Source: Cyclobacteriaceae bacterium
Lineage (GTDB): Bacteria; Bacteroidota; Bacteroidia; Cytophagales; Cyclobacteriaceae
NCBI GenBank assembly: GCA_028284125.1
Contig: JANQSI010000008.1
Location: 124,001-188,000, forward strand
Reading direction: 5' to 3'
Length of the DNA: 64,000 bases
Made by a program: the position numbers and the translations under genes. A model generated the notes under the pieces. The model ran no database searches. It was not told where the DNA came from and saw only the letters and a list, made by a program, of their open reading frames with translations. Below, piece by piece: positions 43,119 to 52,434 of the stretch. How positions within the stretch are numbered: the first letter of the stretch is position 1; every line of letters starts with the position of its first letter.

Positions 43119-44210
43119 TTAAACGGTCATTTCTACTTTTTTAGTCTCATCCATTGACGCATTTCTAATCGCCACCTGTTGTGCGACTCGTTCTGCTAGT
43201 TTCATGAAAGCGGCTGAAACCTCACCATCTTTCATTACAACCGGGAATCCACTATCCCCACTTTCGCGGATGGATTGCACAATTGGTATCTCGCCAATCA
43301 ATTCAACACCATTTTTTTCCGCCAAGTTTCTTCCTCCATCTTTCCCAAAGATAAAATACTTATTGTCAGGAAGCTCCTCCGGCGTAAACCATGCCATATT
43401 TTCAATCAAACCAAGGATAGGAACGTTGATTTGTTTTTGTCTAAACATCGAGATTCCTTTTTGGGCGTCAGCTAATGCCACTTTTTGAGGTGTAGTTACC
43501 ACAATAGCTCCTGTGACCGGAACGCTTTGTACAAGTGTCAAATGAATATCGCTGGTTCCCGGAGGCAGGTCGATAAGTAAATAATCCAAATCCCCCCATT
43601 TCGCATCACTAATGAATTGCTTCAAAGCCGAACTTGCCATTGGTCCTCGCCAAACGACGGCATCTTCACTGTTGGTCAAAAATCCGATCGAAAGAAGCTT
43701 AACTCCATATTGCTGCAATGGAACAATCTTGTTTTTGCCATCCTCTTGAACGATGGTTGGTTGCTCAAATTCGCAGTTGAACATGGTTGGAATGGACGGC
43801 CCAAAAATATCTGCGTCAATAAGCCCAACATCGGCACCTGTTTTAGCTAAAGCGACTGCTAAGTTGGATGCAATTGTAGATTTACCAACACCACCTTTTC
43901 CTGAAGAAATCGCAATAATGTTTTTTACACCCGGCAAAACAGGACCTTCGTCTCGCTGGGTAGTAACATTAGAAGTCATGTTGATAGTGAGTTGCACCTC
44001 ACCGACATGTTTCGCTACAGCTTCTTCACAATCTTTTCTAATGAGTTCCTTCATCGGGCATGCCGGTGTAGTTAACACTACATCAAAAGCTGCCTTATCT
44101 TCATTGATGTGGATATTTTGGATCATGCCAAGTGTTACGAGATCCTTTTTTAGATCCGGATCTTGCACATGGCTGAGCGCCTTAAGTAGATTTTCTTTCG
44201 TTAGTTCCAT
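43119..44210 (-). CDS. mrp: Mrp/NBP35-type P-loop ATPase (Fe-S cluster carrier)
   Basis: From ATG 44210 it has 363 residues; the upstream alternative adds four. Residues about 5-80 are a MIP18 (DUF59) domain (LLKALSHVQDPDLKKDLVTL; TTPACPMKELI). Then comes the deviant Walker A ISSGKGGVGKSTIASNLAVA, and DADIFGPSIPTMF, LLIDLPPGTSDIHLTL and a C-terminal ENMAWF segment. Many Mrp proteins have a CxxC pair after ENM; here the segment is ENMAWFTPEELPDNKYFIFG without it, a variant seen in Bacteroidota. It should carry Fe-S clusters in the cytoplasm. It is divergent from dnaG. Confidence 0.93.
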   Translation of the reverse strand: MELTKENLLKALSHVQDPDLKKDLVTLGMIQNIHINEDKAAFDVVLTTPACPMKELIRKDCEEAVAKHVGEVQLTINMTSNVTTQRDEGPVLPGVKNIIAISSGKGGVGKSTIASNLAVALAKTGADVGLIDADIFGPSIPTMFNCEFEQPTIVQEDGKNKIVPLQQYGVKLLSIGFLTNSEDAVVWRGPMASSALKQFISDAKWGDLDYLLIDLPPGTSDIHLTLVQSVPVTGAIVVTTPQKVALADAQKGISMFRQKQINVPILGLIENMAWFTPEELPDNKYFIFGKDGGRNLAEKNGVELIGEIPIVQSIRESGDSGFPVVMKDGEVSAAFMKLAERVAQQVAIRNASMDETKKVEMTV

Positions 44211-44286
44211 TCCGAACTGCAAGTTTAGCTATTCTAGACTTTTTGCATTTAAGTAATTTTACAATTCAAATGCCGAAATTGTTCCT

Positions 44287-46203
44287 TTGATCCACCCAAA
44301 CACCATAGAAGAAATCAAAAATCGTATCGACATTGTTGATGTTGTTGGGGATTTTGTGTCATTAAAAAGGTCAGGATCGAGTTTTAAGGCCTTGAGTCCG
44401 TTTTCAAACGAGAAAACCCCGTCTTTTTATGTCGTTCCATCCAAAGGCATTTATAAGGACTTCAGCTCAGGGAAGGGTGGTGATGCGATTTCTTTTGTCA
44501 TGGAAATCGATGGATTGAGCTACATCGAGGCACTGAAGTATTTGGCAGGGAAATACGGGATTGAAATTGTAGAGGAGGAAAAGTCTGATGAGGCGATGGC
44601 TGCTCAAAACAGACGTGAGAGTCTCTACATTGTACTTAGCTACGCCAATCAGTATTTTCAAGAGGTGCTTCATACTTCCGATGAGGGAAAATCGATCGGA
44701 CTTACTTACTTCAAGGAGCGCGGTTTTTCAGAGGAAACGATCAAAAAATTTGAGTTGGGTTACTCAAAGGAAATTTGGGATGGGTTATATGATGATGCTA
44801 CCAAAAAGGGCTACAAAAAGGAAATTCTAGAAGAGGCTGGACTAGTCATAACCAAAGAGGATCGAACCTACGATCGATTTAGGAGCAGGGTCATTTTCCC
44901 TATTCACAACATTTCAGGGAAACCGATTGCTTTTGGAGGAAGAAAACTCACAAGTAATGACAAACAGCCGAAGTACATCAATAGCCCAGAGACGGAGCTT
45001 TACATCAAAAGTAGAATCCTTTATGGACTTTTTCAGGCCAAGATGGCTATCCGGAAAGAGGACTTTTGCATCCTGGTCGAAGGATATACCGATGTAATTT
45101 CCTTACACCAGTCGGGTGTTGAAAATGTGGTTTCTTCTTCTGGAACTGCATTGACAGAAGATCAGGTAAAACTGATTCGACGTTACACGGAGAATGTCAC
45201 AGTCATTTTTGATGGAGATCCAGCAGGAATCAAAGCTGCTCTCAGGGGAATTGATTTGCTATTAGAGGGTGATTTAAATGTCAAGGCAGTTGCCCTGCCT
45301 GAAGGGGAAGATCCGGATAGCTATTCTAATGCTCTCGGGCCTGCCGGATTCAAAGATTTTATCACAGAAGAGGCTCAGGACATCATTCGTTTCAAGACGA
45401 AAGTTTTGCTGGATGAAACTGGTGACGATCCAGTCAAAAAAGCGAGTGTGATTAAAGAAATCGTTTCCAGTATTTCCAGGATTAACGATCCGGTCAAAAG
45501 AACAGTCTACATCAAAGATTGTAGCAACTTGATGGGGATTTCGGAATCTGTTTTGGTAGCTGAGCAAAACAAGATTCTAATTGAGAAACGAAAAGGTCAG
45601 CAGCCCGAACAACCACCACTTCCTGAAATTCCACCTGAGCAGGAGGAATTACTTGATAAAATGGATATCGGGCAAATTATTGACCTTCAAGAGAGGGAAA
45701 GTGTCCGGGTGCTTGTAAACTATGGGAAAAACAAAATTCAAACTCGTGAGTTGCAAGATCAATACCTGATCAATTATTTTCTGAATGAGTCAGAGGAGAT
45801 TCAATTTTCCAACCTGACTTACAAGAAGATCATTGATTTTTTCAAGGAGAAATTGAGAGAAGGAGAGATCATCGATGGAGAAAACCTGATTAATCATCCT
45901 GACGAGGATGTGAGAAGAACAGTTGTGGATCTTGTGGCAGATAAATACGAGATAAGTCAAGACTGGAAGGATAAGTACCAAATTCATGTGCCCCGGGAAA
46001 CTGAATTTTTGCGTGATGTGACTTATACCAACGTTTTGAGGCTTAAATTCAGAATCATTGAGCATTTGATTGTTGAGGAAAAGAAAAAATTGAAAGAAGC
46101 CAGGACTGAGGAGGAAACCGATGAACTTTTAGATGAGATAATTGAGTTAGAGAAAGTAAGAGTGTCGATAGCCAAAATATTAGGAATTGTATTAGTAGGA
46201 TAA
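44287..46203 (+). CDS. dnaG: DNA primase DnaG lacking the zinc ligands
   Basis: A 638-residue primase starting at TTG 44287; the first residues ([20 protein letters not shown]) align with other DnaG starts, and no in-frame ATG precedes. The N-terminal domain keeps the CHC2 scaffold, [20 protein letters not shown], then [19 protein letters not shown], yet the four zinc ligands are replaced by Ser37, Ser40, Asp58 and Ser61. The TOPRIM core is intact ([36 protein letters not shown]). A C-terminal helicase-binding region is present. The enzyme makes replication primers; a zinc-free N-domain must bind template differently. No other primase is in the window. Confidence 0.95.
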   Translation: MIHPNTIEEIKNRIDIVDVVGDFVSLKRSGSSFKALSPFSNEKTPSFYVVPSKGIYKDFSSGKGGDAISFVMEIDGLSYIEALKYLAGKYGIEIVEEEKSDEAMAAQNRRESLYIVLSYANQYFQEVLHTSDEGKSIGLTYFKERGFSEETIKKFELGYSKEIWDGLYDDATKKGYKKEILEEAGLVITKEDRTYDRFRSRVIFPIHNISGKPIAFGGRKLTSNDKQPKYINSPETELYIKSRILYGLFQAKMAIRKEDFCILVEGYTDVISLHQSGVENVVSSSGTALTEDQVKLIRRYTENVTVIFDGDPAGIKAALRGIDLLLEGDLNVKAVALPEGEDPDSYSNALGPAGFKDFITEEAQDIIRFKTKVLLDETGDDPVKKASVIKEIVSSISRINDPVKRTVYIKDCSNLMGISESVLVAEQNKILIEKRKGQQPEQPPLPEIPPEQEELLDKMDIGQIIDLQERESVRVLVNYGKNKIQTRELQDQYLINYFLNESEEIQFSNLTYKKIIDFFKEKLREGEIIDGENLINHPDEDVRRTVVDLVADKYEISQDWKDKYQIHVPRETEFLRDVTYTNVLRLKFRIIEHLIVEEKKKLKEARTEEETDELLDEIIELEKVRVSIAKILGIVLVG

Positions 46204-46204
46204 T

Positions 46205-47404
46205 ATGCTAGATAAAATAGAAGAGGCCATAGAAGCCATTGCAAATGGAGAAATTGTCATTGTAGTTGATGATGAAGATCGTGAAAATGAAGGGGACTTT
46301 ATCTGCGCCGCGGAGAAGGTGACGCCTGAGATCATCAATTTCATGGCAAAGGAAGGACGAGGATTGATTTGTGCGCCTTTGAAAGAAGATCGTTGCGATG
46401 AACTTGAGTTGGACCTGATGGTTGGCAAAAACACGGCCTTACATGAAACTCCATTCACTGTTTCTGTGGATTTAATCGCAAAAGACACTTCCACAGGAAT
46501 TTCAACTTCAGATCGGGCCAAAACTATTCAAGCGTTGGTTGATCCTAACACTAAACCGGAAGATCTTGGACGACCTGGTCATATTTTTCCACTAAAAGCT
46601 AAAAATGGGGGAGTACTCAGGAGGTCTGGACATACAGAAGCAACAATAGATCTTGCCAGGTTGGCTGGCTTGTATCCAGCCGGCGTGTTGGTTGAGGTGC
46701 TTAAAGAAGATGGCACTATGGCTCGGCTGCCTGATTTGCGTGTAATCGCAGATAAATTCAATCTAAAACTGATTGCAATCAAAGATCTGATTGAATATCG
46801 AATGCAAAAAGAATCGTTGGTCGAGGAGGAGATAGAGGTGAATATGCCCACGGAATTTGGAGATTTTCAATTGAAAACATTTCTACAAACAAACACCAAT
46901 GAGCGTCACTTGGCTTTGATCAAAGGAGAATGGGAAAAAGACGAACCGGTTCTTGTTCGAGTCCACTCTTCATGTGTTACAGGCGACATTTTCGGTTCTT
47001 GTCGGTGCGATTGTGGCGGTCAATTGCATAGTGCCATGCAAATGGTGGAACAAGCAGGAAAAGGAGTCGTTTTATACATGAACCAAGAAGGAAGGGGAAT
47101 CGGTTTGTTAAATAAGTTGAAAGCATACAAACTACAAGAACAAGGGAAAGACACGGTTGAGGCCAACCTCGAGCTTGGCTTTCAAGCGGATCAGCGAGAT
47201 TACGGCGTAGGAGCTCAGGTTTTGCGTAAATTGGGAATTACCAAGATGAATCTGATCACCAATAATCCAAAGAAAAGAGTTGGATTGATGGGATATGGCT
47301 TGGAAATTGTTGACAATACACCGATAGAGATCACTCCAAACTCTCACAATAAGAAATATTTGGAGACGAAACGAGATAAACTGGGTCACGAAATTTTAAA
47401 ATAG
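46205..47404 (+). CDS. ribBA: RibBA, DHBP synthase / GTP cyclohydrolase II
   Basis: A 399-residue fused riboflavin enzyme. Residues 1-200 are 3,4-dihydroxy-2-butanone-4-phosphate synthase ([34 protein letters not shown]). Residues about 205-399 are GTP cyclohydrolase II with its zinc Cys set in [20 protein letters not shown] and [20 protein letters not shown]. Both active sites look intact, so it can supply both branches that lead to riboflavin. It starts one base after the dnaG stop, so the two genes probably share a transcript. Confidence 0.97.
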   Translation: MLDKIEEAIEAIANGEIVIVVDDEDRENEGDFICAAEKVTPEIINFMAKEGRGLICAPLKEDRCDELELDLMVGKNTALHETPFTVSVDLIAKDTSTGISTSDRAKTIQALVDPNTKPEDLGRPGHIFPLKAKNGGVLRRSGHTEATIDLARLAGLYPAGVLVEVLKEDGTMARLPDLRVIADKFNLKLIAIKDLIEYRMQKESLVEEEIEVNMPTEFGDFQLKTFLQTNTNERHLALIKGEWEKDEPVLVRVHSSCVTGDIFGSCRCDCGGQLHSAMQMVEQAGKGVVLYMNQEGRGIGLLNKLKAYKLQEQGKDTVEANLELGFQADQRDYGVGAQVLRKLGITKMNLITNNPKKRVGLMGYGLEIVDNTPIEITPNSHNKKYLETKRDKLGHEILK

Positions 47405-47405
47405 C

Positions 47406-48008
47406 TTGAAGAAAGTCTTAATCATATTGTTTGTTGGGTTCACTTCACTGAGTTATGCTCAGCGGTTTTCCTCCGAAGTATTTCATCAGGGATTTCTTGT
47501 GACCAATGATCGTGATACCGTGCGTGGGAAATTGAAGTACGATATGGAGACCAACATCGTAACATTAGCTGTTGGTCAAAAGCTTCATTCATTTTCCAGT
47601 CATAAAATACACTACTTTGAGATCAACGATGAGATTCTGAATACCTATCGTCAGTTTTATTCAATTCCACATAAAGTCAATTACGATTACAAGATTCCAA
47701 TCCTGTTCGAATTACTATATGAGGGCCCACTTTCACTGTTAACCAGAGAATCGATTGTTCAACAAGCGCAAGCCTCCAATTCTCCATATTGGGGTGGTGC
47801 TAATTACCCAAGAACTGTTGTTCAATACTCTTTCTTTTTTCTAGATACAAAAGGGAAAATCACTTTCTTCTCTGGCCGGAAAAAGGATTTACTTCTTATA
47901 ATGAGAAGAAAGCAGAACGATGTGAAGAAATACATGAAAGATAATCGGCTGGATTCGGATGATGTTCGGGATTTGATTAGAATTACGGCCTTTTATAATA
48001 CAATCTAA
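47406..48008 (+). CDS. Secreted protein of unknown function
   Basis: A 200-residue protein. The TTG at 47406 is accepted as the start because it opens a good signal peptide (MKKVLIILFVGFTSLSYAQ). The mature part begins with RFSSEVFHQGFLVTNDRDTV, then RGKLKYDMETNIVTL, a pattern that I have seen in Bacteroidota secreted proteins of unknown function, where a beta strand set reports on 'data for object'-like stored values. It is basic toward the C-terminus (GRKKDLLLIMRRKQNDVKKY). It lies between ribBA and surE with 1 and 8 bases of spacing. No function can be assigned. Confidence 0.8.
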   Translation: MKKVLIILFVGFTSLSYAQRFSSEVFHQGFLVTNDRDTVRGKLKYDMETNIVTLAVGQKLHSFSSHKIHYFEINDEILNTYRQFYSIPHKVNYDYKIPILFELLYEGPLSLLTRESIVQQAQASNSPYWGGANYPRTVVQYSFFFLDTKGKITFFSGRKKDLLLIMRRKQNDVKKYMKDNRLDSDDVRDLIRITAFYNTI

Positions 48009-48016
48009 ATTTCACT

Positions 48017-48787
48017 ATGTCAAAACCGTTGATCCTTGTTACCAACGATGATGGTATCACTTCAAGAGGTATACGAAAACTTGTAGAACTTGTCAGTACA
48101 ATCGGAGAAGTAGTTGTCGTTGCACCCGACAGTCCTCAGTCAGGGATGGGACATGCTATTACGGTGGGTGACACTTTACGATTGAAACCCAACCATATTT
48201 TCGGTGACATTCAAGCATATGAGTGTAGCGGAACTCCAGCGGATTGTGTGAAATTGGCCAGGCATTATGTTTTGAAAGATCGGACGTTGGACCTTGTAGT
48301 GTCTGGTGTAAATCATGGAAGTAATAGTTCCATTAGCGTGCTTTATTCTGGGACAATGAGTGCAGCGATTGAGGGGGCGATAGAAGGATGTCCATCGATT
48401 GGCTTTTCACTTTGTGATTACGATATTGAAGCAGACCTATCCCACATTGATGAATATTTAATAAGAATTGTAAAAGAGGCATTGAAAAAAGGTCTTGAAG
48501 AAGGAGTAGCACTTAATGTGAATTTTCCACCAATTCAAAAGCAGAAAATCAAAGGAATAAAAGTTTGCCGTCAGGCCAATGCCAACTGGGAAGAAGACTT
48601 TGATGAAAGAATTGATCCATACGGAAGAAACTATTTTTGGATGGTGGGAAATTTCGTCAATCACGACAAGGGAGAAGATAATGATGAAACCGCGTTGGCC
48701 AACAATTACGTTTCTATCGTTCCTTGCCAGTTCGATCTTACCGCCTATCATGCAATCAGACAGATCAACGAAGATTGGGATATTTAA
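48017..48787 (+). CDS. surE: SurE 5'/3'-nucleotidase
   Basis: A 256-residue SurE. The metal site is LVTNDDGITSRGI at the N-terminus, with the Asn of the VSGVNHGSN loop and the Ser of PDSPQSGMGHAIT completing it. The C-terminal tetramerisation hairpin is present. SurE removes phosphate from nucleoside monophosphates and helps stationary-phase survival. Length and motifs are normal. It ends the dnaG-ribBA run; a 106-base AT-rich gap with no clear terminator follows. Confidence 0.96.
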   Translation: MSKPLILVTNDDGITSRGIRKLVELVSTIGEVVVVAPDSPQSGMGHAITVGDTLRLKPNHIFGDIQAYECSGTPADCVKLARHYVLKDRTLDLVVSGVNHGSNSSISVLYSGTMSAAIEGAIEGCPSIGFSLCDYDIEADLSHIDEYLIRIVKEALKKGLEEGVALNVNFPPIQKQKIKGIKVCRQANANWEEDFDERIDPYGRNYFWMVGNFVNHDKGEDNDETALANNYVSIVPCQFDLTAYHAIRQINEDWDI

Positions 48788-48893
48788 TCGAAGTTAAGCT
48801 GACGTTTGTCGTATTGCAGTTAAATTATATTCTTTGAAAACAATGGATTGAGAGTTTCGTTTTGTAAATTGGTAGTCACCAGCTATTAATACC

Positions 48894-49460
48894 ATGAATT
48901 CAATTCAAAAATCCAAACTAGAGTATCTATTTGCGATACTCGATGAAAATCACAATCAAGTCCTTCAACCCGATGACTTTACGAATGTCGCAGAGAAGAT
49001 TAGCGACCAATTAGGTTATGATGCTCAGTCGAAAGCAAGGTTAGATTTAAATCTGAAATCCTATCGTTTGTTTGTTCAAATATTGACCGACATGGGCAAA
49101 CAAGATATCAGCATAAACCTTGACGAATGGTTGCATTTTTTCTCTCATTTTCATCGGACAAGACCAAAATTCATTCAACGATACATAACTAGGGTTGCCA
49201 ACTATATTTTCTCGCTGTTTGATCATAATGACGATCAGATGATATCCAAGGAGGAATACACTAACATGTTTGAAACCTATGGGTTGAACAGGGATTTTGT
49301 ACAAATTGGTTTTGACAAATTAGACGAGAATAGTGATGGGTTTATTAGTAACGATGAACTCATGAAGGGTTTTTACGAATTCTTTTTGTCCTCAAATGAG
49401 GATGCTCCTGGAAATTGGATCTTTGGTGATTGGCGCGGTAAAGAAGTCAATGCTGCCTAA
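48894..49460 (+). CDS. EF-hand calcium-binding protein
   Basis: A 188-residue cytoplasmic protein with three EF-hand loops. Loop 1 (DENHNQVLQPDD) has Asp at position 12 and no Gly at position 6, so it is probably weak. Loop 2 (DHNDDQMISKEE) and loop 3 (DENSDGFISNDE) have canonical ligands with Glu at 12. The spacing resembles the sarcoplasmic calcium-binding protein/calexcitin type found in some bacteria. It may buffer or sense calcium. Its 3' end overlaps the convergent NFACT gene by 4 bases. Confidence 0.87.
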   Translation: MNSIQKSKLEYLFAILDENHNQVLQPDDFTNVAEKISDQLGYDAQSKARLDLNLKSYRLFVQILTDMGKQDISINLDEWLHFFSHFHRTRPKFIQRYITRVANYIFSLFDHNDDQMISKEEYTNMFETYGLNRDFVQIGFDKLDENSDGFISNDELMKGFYEFFLSSNEDAPGNWIFGDWRGKEVNAA

Positions 49461-51004
49461 TTATCTGGATTTTCATTCGGTTCTATCATAATCACTTCCT
49501 CTTTTTCAACAATCACGGTACCTGGTGGCGAACCTTTTGGTTTTCTTACAAACTTCTTTTTTGTATAAATAACGGGACAGACGGAATCGGTCTTTCTTTT
49601 GGAATTGAATGCAGCCAAAGCTGCCGCATACTCAATGATATGGATAGGAAAATTTTGGCCGGGTTTTTCCTTGATGACCACATGCGATCCGCTCACGTCT
49701 TTTGCATGAAGCCATAGATCATTCTTTGTCGCTACTTTCAGCGTCAACTCGTCGTTGGCTTTTGCATTTTTCCCAACAAGAATATTCCATGAATCTTTTT
49801 CAAATTCATGGTAAGGTTTGTTTTTTTCTGGTTTTGAAGAAGTCTTTTCCAGTTTGTTCGTCTTCAAATACTGTTTCAACTCTTTGGAGTTTTGGACACT
49901 TTCTAATGCTTCTATCAGCTGATTGAGATCATCGATTCTCTTTTGCTTTTCCGATATGTTTTTTTCAAGTGCATCGATTTCCTGATGTCGATTTTTAGAT
50001 TTCCGGTAAAAATTTTCAGCGTTTTTCTGTGGCGAAAGCTTTGGATTGAGTTTTATCTCTATGAAGTCTCCTGAATAAATGTCGTTGAGAACCACTTTTG
50101 ATAGTCCCTTTTCGATCAGGGATAAATTGGCCATAATGATGTTGGCAATTTCCTCCGGATTTCTCTGTGACTGAACCACTCGTAGTTTTTCTGAGGTCTT
50201 GAAAATGTAATTCTCGGATTGACGGATAGATTGATTGAGCCTACTCTTTATTTGTGTTTTTTCTCTTTCGAAGTAGAATTCTCGAGTCTTTTTTGCAAAC
50301 AACCAATTAGAAGCTTCAATTGGATCAAGCGTCTCTGTAGCATCATCTATCTGAAGTAAGCTAAGTTTTGAATTCTCCTCATCAAGAAAGATGGGATTCG
50401 TATCCAATTGTTCAAGTAGCTTTTGTAATTCCACCCATTTTTCATGATCGTCACTGGTTGAAAAATGACTTTCCCAATAAGATTGAACTTCTTTCCCTAG
50501 CGCTGGCAATAATTCTATTGGATTGCATCCATTTGTCCGAAATGAAGACTCGCTTATTTCAATTTCCTTTTTTAAACCGTCTGGGGTCAAGTCGAAATCA
50601 GCTGAAAGGGAATTTCTGAATACTTCTTTGACTTTATTTTCCTGTAAAAACAAAATGTTCGCTCTTCGTCCGTGCATTTTGAAAATCAAGGAAAGCTCAT
50701 CTTTGAAAGTGATCTCGAACGACCTTTCGAATTGAAAAACCTTGCAACTCACGACCGTTTTGCTTCTTAGTGAAGTGAAGAGATCGACGCTATTCTTTCG
50801 AGCACGTGCCACCGATTCTGGAAAAGAAATAATGGAAATGTTGGGATCAAGATTGGCCTTGATCCAGAATTCTTTTGTCTCGTTTGCAAAGCCTAGGATC
50901 AACTCCTCTTTATTCTGTGAAAAACACTCAATGAATGTTAATCCAGCAAGTTCTTGCTCGAGAGATAAAGCTAATCGTTTAAGAAAAAAGTAATTGCTGA
51001 ACAT
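49457..51004 (-). CDS. NFACT-family protein (RqcH/Rqc2-like ribosome quality control factor)
   Basis: A 515-residue NFACT protein. NFACT-N occupies residues 1-200, a long coiled coil about 250-375, and the NFACT-R (DUF814) domain about 405-505 (ILVGKNAKANDELTLKVATK, then DLWLHAKDVSGSHVVIK). It should bind stalled large ribosomal subunits. In Bacillus RqcH an Asp-Arg pair in NFACT-N is required for alanine tailing; the matching site here reads Glu93-Arg94 (FQFERSFEITF). The middle helix-hairpin-helix part is short. A Bacteroidota variant of the family is the best reading. Confidence 0.88.
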   Translation of the reverse strand: MFSNYFFLKRLALSLEQELAGLTFIECFSQNKEELILGFANETKEFWIKANLDPNISIISFPESVARARKNSVDLFTSLRSKTVVSCKVFQFERSFEITFKDELSLIFKMHGRRANILFLQENKVKEVFRNSLSADFDLTPDGLKKEIEISESSFRTNGCNPIELLPALGKEVQSYWESHFSTSDDHEKWVELQKLLEQLDTNPIFLDEENSKLSLLQIDDATETLDPIEASNWLFAKKTREFYFEREKTQIKSRLNQSIRQSENYIFKTSEKLRVVQSQRNPEEIANIIMANLSLIEKGLSKVVLNDIYSGDFIEIKLNPKLSPQKNAENFYRKSKNRHQEIDALEKNISEKQKRIDDLNQLIEALESVQNSKELKQYLKTNKLEKTSSKPEKNKPYHEFEKDSWNILVGKNAKANDELTLKVATKNDLWLHAKDVSGSHVVIKEKPGQNFPIHIIEYAAALAAFNSKRKTDSVCPVIYTKKKFVRKPKGSPPGTVIVEKEEVIMIEPNENPDN

Positions 51005-51013
51005 GAGTAATTA

Positions 51014-51042
51014 TTAATTGACAATTATTAATTATCAATTAA
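51014..51042. other. AT-rich hairpin between the NFACT and MBL genes
   Basis: TTAATTGA (51014-51021) and TCAATTAA (51035-51042) form a perfect 8-bp stem; the loop holds a second copy of the aattattaatt string. It spans the stop of the hydrolase gene and the 23-base gap to the NFACT start. It has no GC-rich part, so terminator function is doubtful. Confidence 0.35.
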
Positions 51043-51795
51043 AAGAGTTAGTCCATCATGCGCAAGTTCCACATTTTCAGGAAGTTCTTTGCTTACGGAA
51101 CTGTGCAAACCCAATTTATGGCTTATGTGTGTGAAATAGGTTTTTTTAGGTTTTAGTTCTTCTGCTAATGCTACCGCCTCATCCAATGTGAAATGGCTTA
51201 TATGTTCTGTTTTTTGTAAAGCGTTCAATACAAGTACTTCAGAACCCACAATTTTTTCCTTCTCTTCATCGGTAATAAAATTTGCGTCTGTGATGTAGGT
51301 AAAATTTCCAATCCTGTATCCGAACACAGGTAATTTGTGATGCATTACCTCAATAGGAGTTATTCTTCTTCCATTTACTTCAAAGGGTTTGTTGTCGATA
51401 GGATTCAAACTTACTTGAGGAATTCCAGGATACTTGTTTTCCGAAAATATGTATGAGAATTCGGTTTTAAGTTGGTCAAGAGCATGTGCCTGACCATAGA
51501 CAGGCATTTCTTTTTTTTGAAGAAAATTGAAACTACGAACATCATCGAGTCCTGCCGTGTGATCTTTATGTGCGTGCGTGAACAAAACAGCGTCTAGCCG
51601 CTTCACCCTTTCCCGTATCATCTGCTGTCTGAAGTCGGGTCCGGTATCTACTACAAGTTGGAACTCAGGGGTTTCAACCAAAATTGAAGATCTCAATCGT
51701 TTGTCACGATAGTCCAATGATGTGCATACTTCACATTCGCAAGCTATGACAGGAACCCCTTGAGATGTGCCAGTTCCAAGGAAGGTAACTTTCAC
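51028..51795 (-). CDS. Metallo-beta-lactamase-fold hydrolase (PhnP-like)
   Basis: A 255-residue enzyme: start MKVTFLGTGTSQGVPVIACE, metal motif THAHKDHTAGLDD, later ligands in VMHHKLPVFGYR and a C-terminal TYFTHISHKLG. The Cys-rich ACECEVCTSLDYRDKR segment near residue 20 matches the zinc loop of PhnP-type phosphodiesterases. Such enzymes hydrolyse cyclic phosphodiesters; the substrate here is unknown. Its start overlaps the next small gene by 4 bases. Confidence 0.92.
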   Translation of the reverse strand: MKVTFLGTGTSQGVPVIACECEVCTSLDYRDKRLRSSILVETPEFQLVVDTGPDFRQQMIRERVKRLDAVLFTHAHKDHTAGLDDVRSFNFLQKKEMPVYGQAHALDQLKTEFSYIFSENKYPGIPQVSLNPIDNKPFEVNGRRITPIEVMHHKLPVFGYRIGNFTYITDANFITDEEKEKIVGSEVLVLNALQKTEHISHFTLDEAVALAEELKPKKTYFTHISHKLGLHSSVSKELPENVELAHDGLTLLIDN

Positions 51796-52067
51796 AGTTG
51801 CAGTTGATTTTGGGTAATCTCAGCGTATAATTTTTTGTTGTTTTCGCTGAGTTTAGAAGTATCTAGTTCGATGGATTTTAGGATTTCTACAAGGCTGTTG
51901 ATTTTTCCCTCAAGTGCGAAAAATTTGTTTACTATCGCAATTTTACTATCGTTGAGGATGCAATAGCCGGATTGAAAATTACCTTTTTCGTAACGTAGGA
52001 TATAATCGGTCTCGGACATCACATCCTCAAGTTTGTTAAGGAAGTGTTTGGTGTACTTAATTGACAT
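51792..52067 (-). CDS. Conserved small protein of unknown function
   Basis: A 91-residue protein (MSIKYTKHFLNKLEDVMSET, YILRYEKGNFQSGYCILNDS). No domain that I can name; the pattern 'ryekG.F.sGyCil.....ivvNkf...egkin.l' looks like a conserved single-domain protein of Bacteroidota, always next to PhnP-like genes in my recollection. It overlaps the receiver gene upstream by 11 bases and the hydrolase gene by 4, so it belongs to that operon. Confidence 0.72.
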   Translation of the reverse strand: MSIKYTKHFLNKLEDVMSETDYILRYEKGNFQSGYCILNDSKIAIVNKFFALEGKINSLVEILKSIELDTSKLSENNKKLYAEITQNQLQL

Positions 52068-52434
52068 CCGTAACGTATTTCCTAACCATCTCTACCAAGC
52101 TATCATAATTCAAAGGCTTAGGAATAAAGTCATTGATCCCCACACTCTCAAAATCTTTCATGCCATAGTTATTTGCGTTTCCAGTGATTGCAATGATTGG
52201 AATGTCTTTGCTCTCCGTTTCGAGATTTCTAATTCGTGTAGCGCATTCCATTCCATCCATTACAGGCATGTGGATATCCAACAAGATCAAATCATAGCTG
52301 TCCTGTTCAAGAAGGTCAAGCACTTGTTGACCGTTTTTCACAGACGCAATTTCATAGTTCATCTGAGTTAGGATCTTCTTGGTTAGGTTTTGGATGACAC
52401 TACTGTCTTCGGCAACAATGATTTTTTTACTCAT
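52057..52434 (-). CDS. Receiver-only response regulator
   Basis: A 125-residue CheY-like protein: VAEDSSVIQNLTKKILTQ, phosphoacceptor in LILLDIHMPVMDGMECATRI, Thr in IIAITGNA and the conserved Lys in FIPKPLNYD. All receiver residues are intact and no output domain follows. The gene overlaps the hybrid kinase gene by 8 bases, so it is the probable acceptor from the kinase's HPt domain, or it regulates the kinase in return. Confidence 0.94.
   Translation of the reverse strand: MSKKIIVAEDSSVIQNLTKKILTQMNYEIASVKNGQQVLDLLEQDSYDLILLDIHMPVMDGMECATRIRNLETESKDIPIIAITGNANNYGMKDFESVGINDFIPKPLNYDSLVEMVRKYVTDVN

Noticed and set aside
51014-51042. Intrinsic terminator after the MBL hydrolase gene
   Set aside because: The stem is entirely A-T apart from one or two pairs and no T-tract follows on the coding strand, so termination is not convincing.
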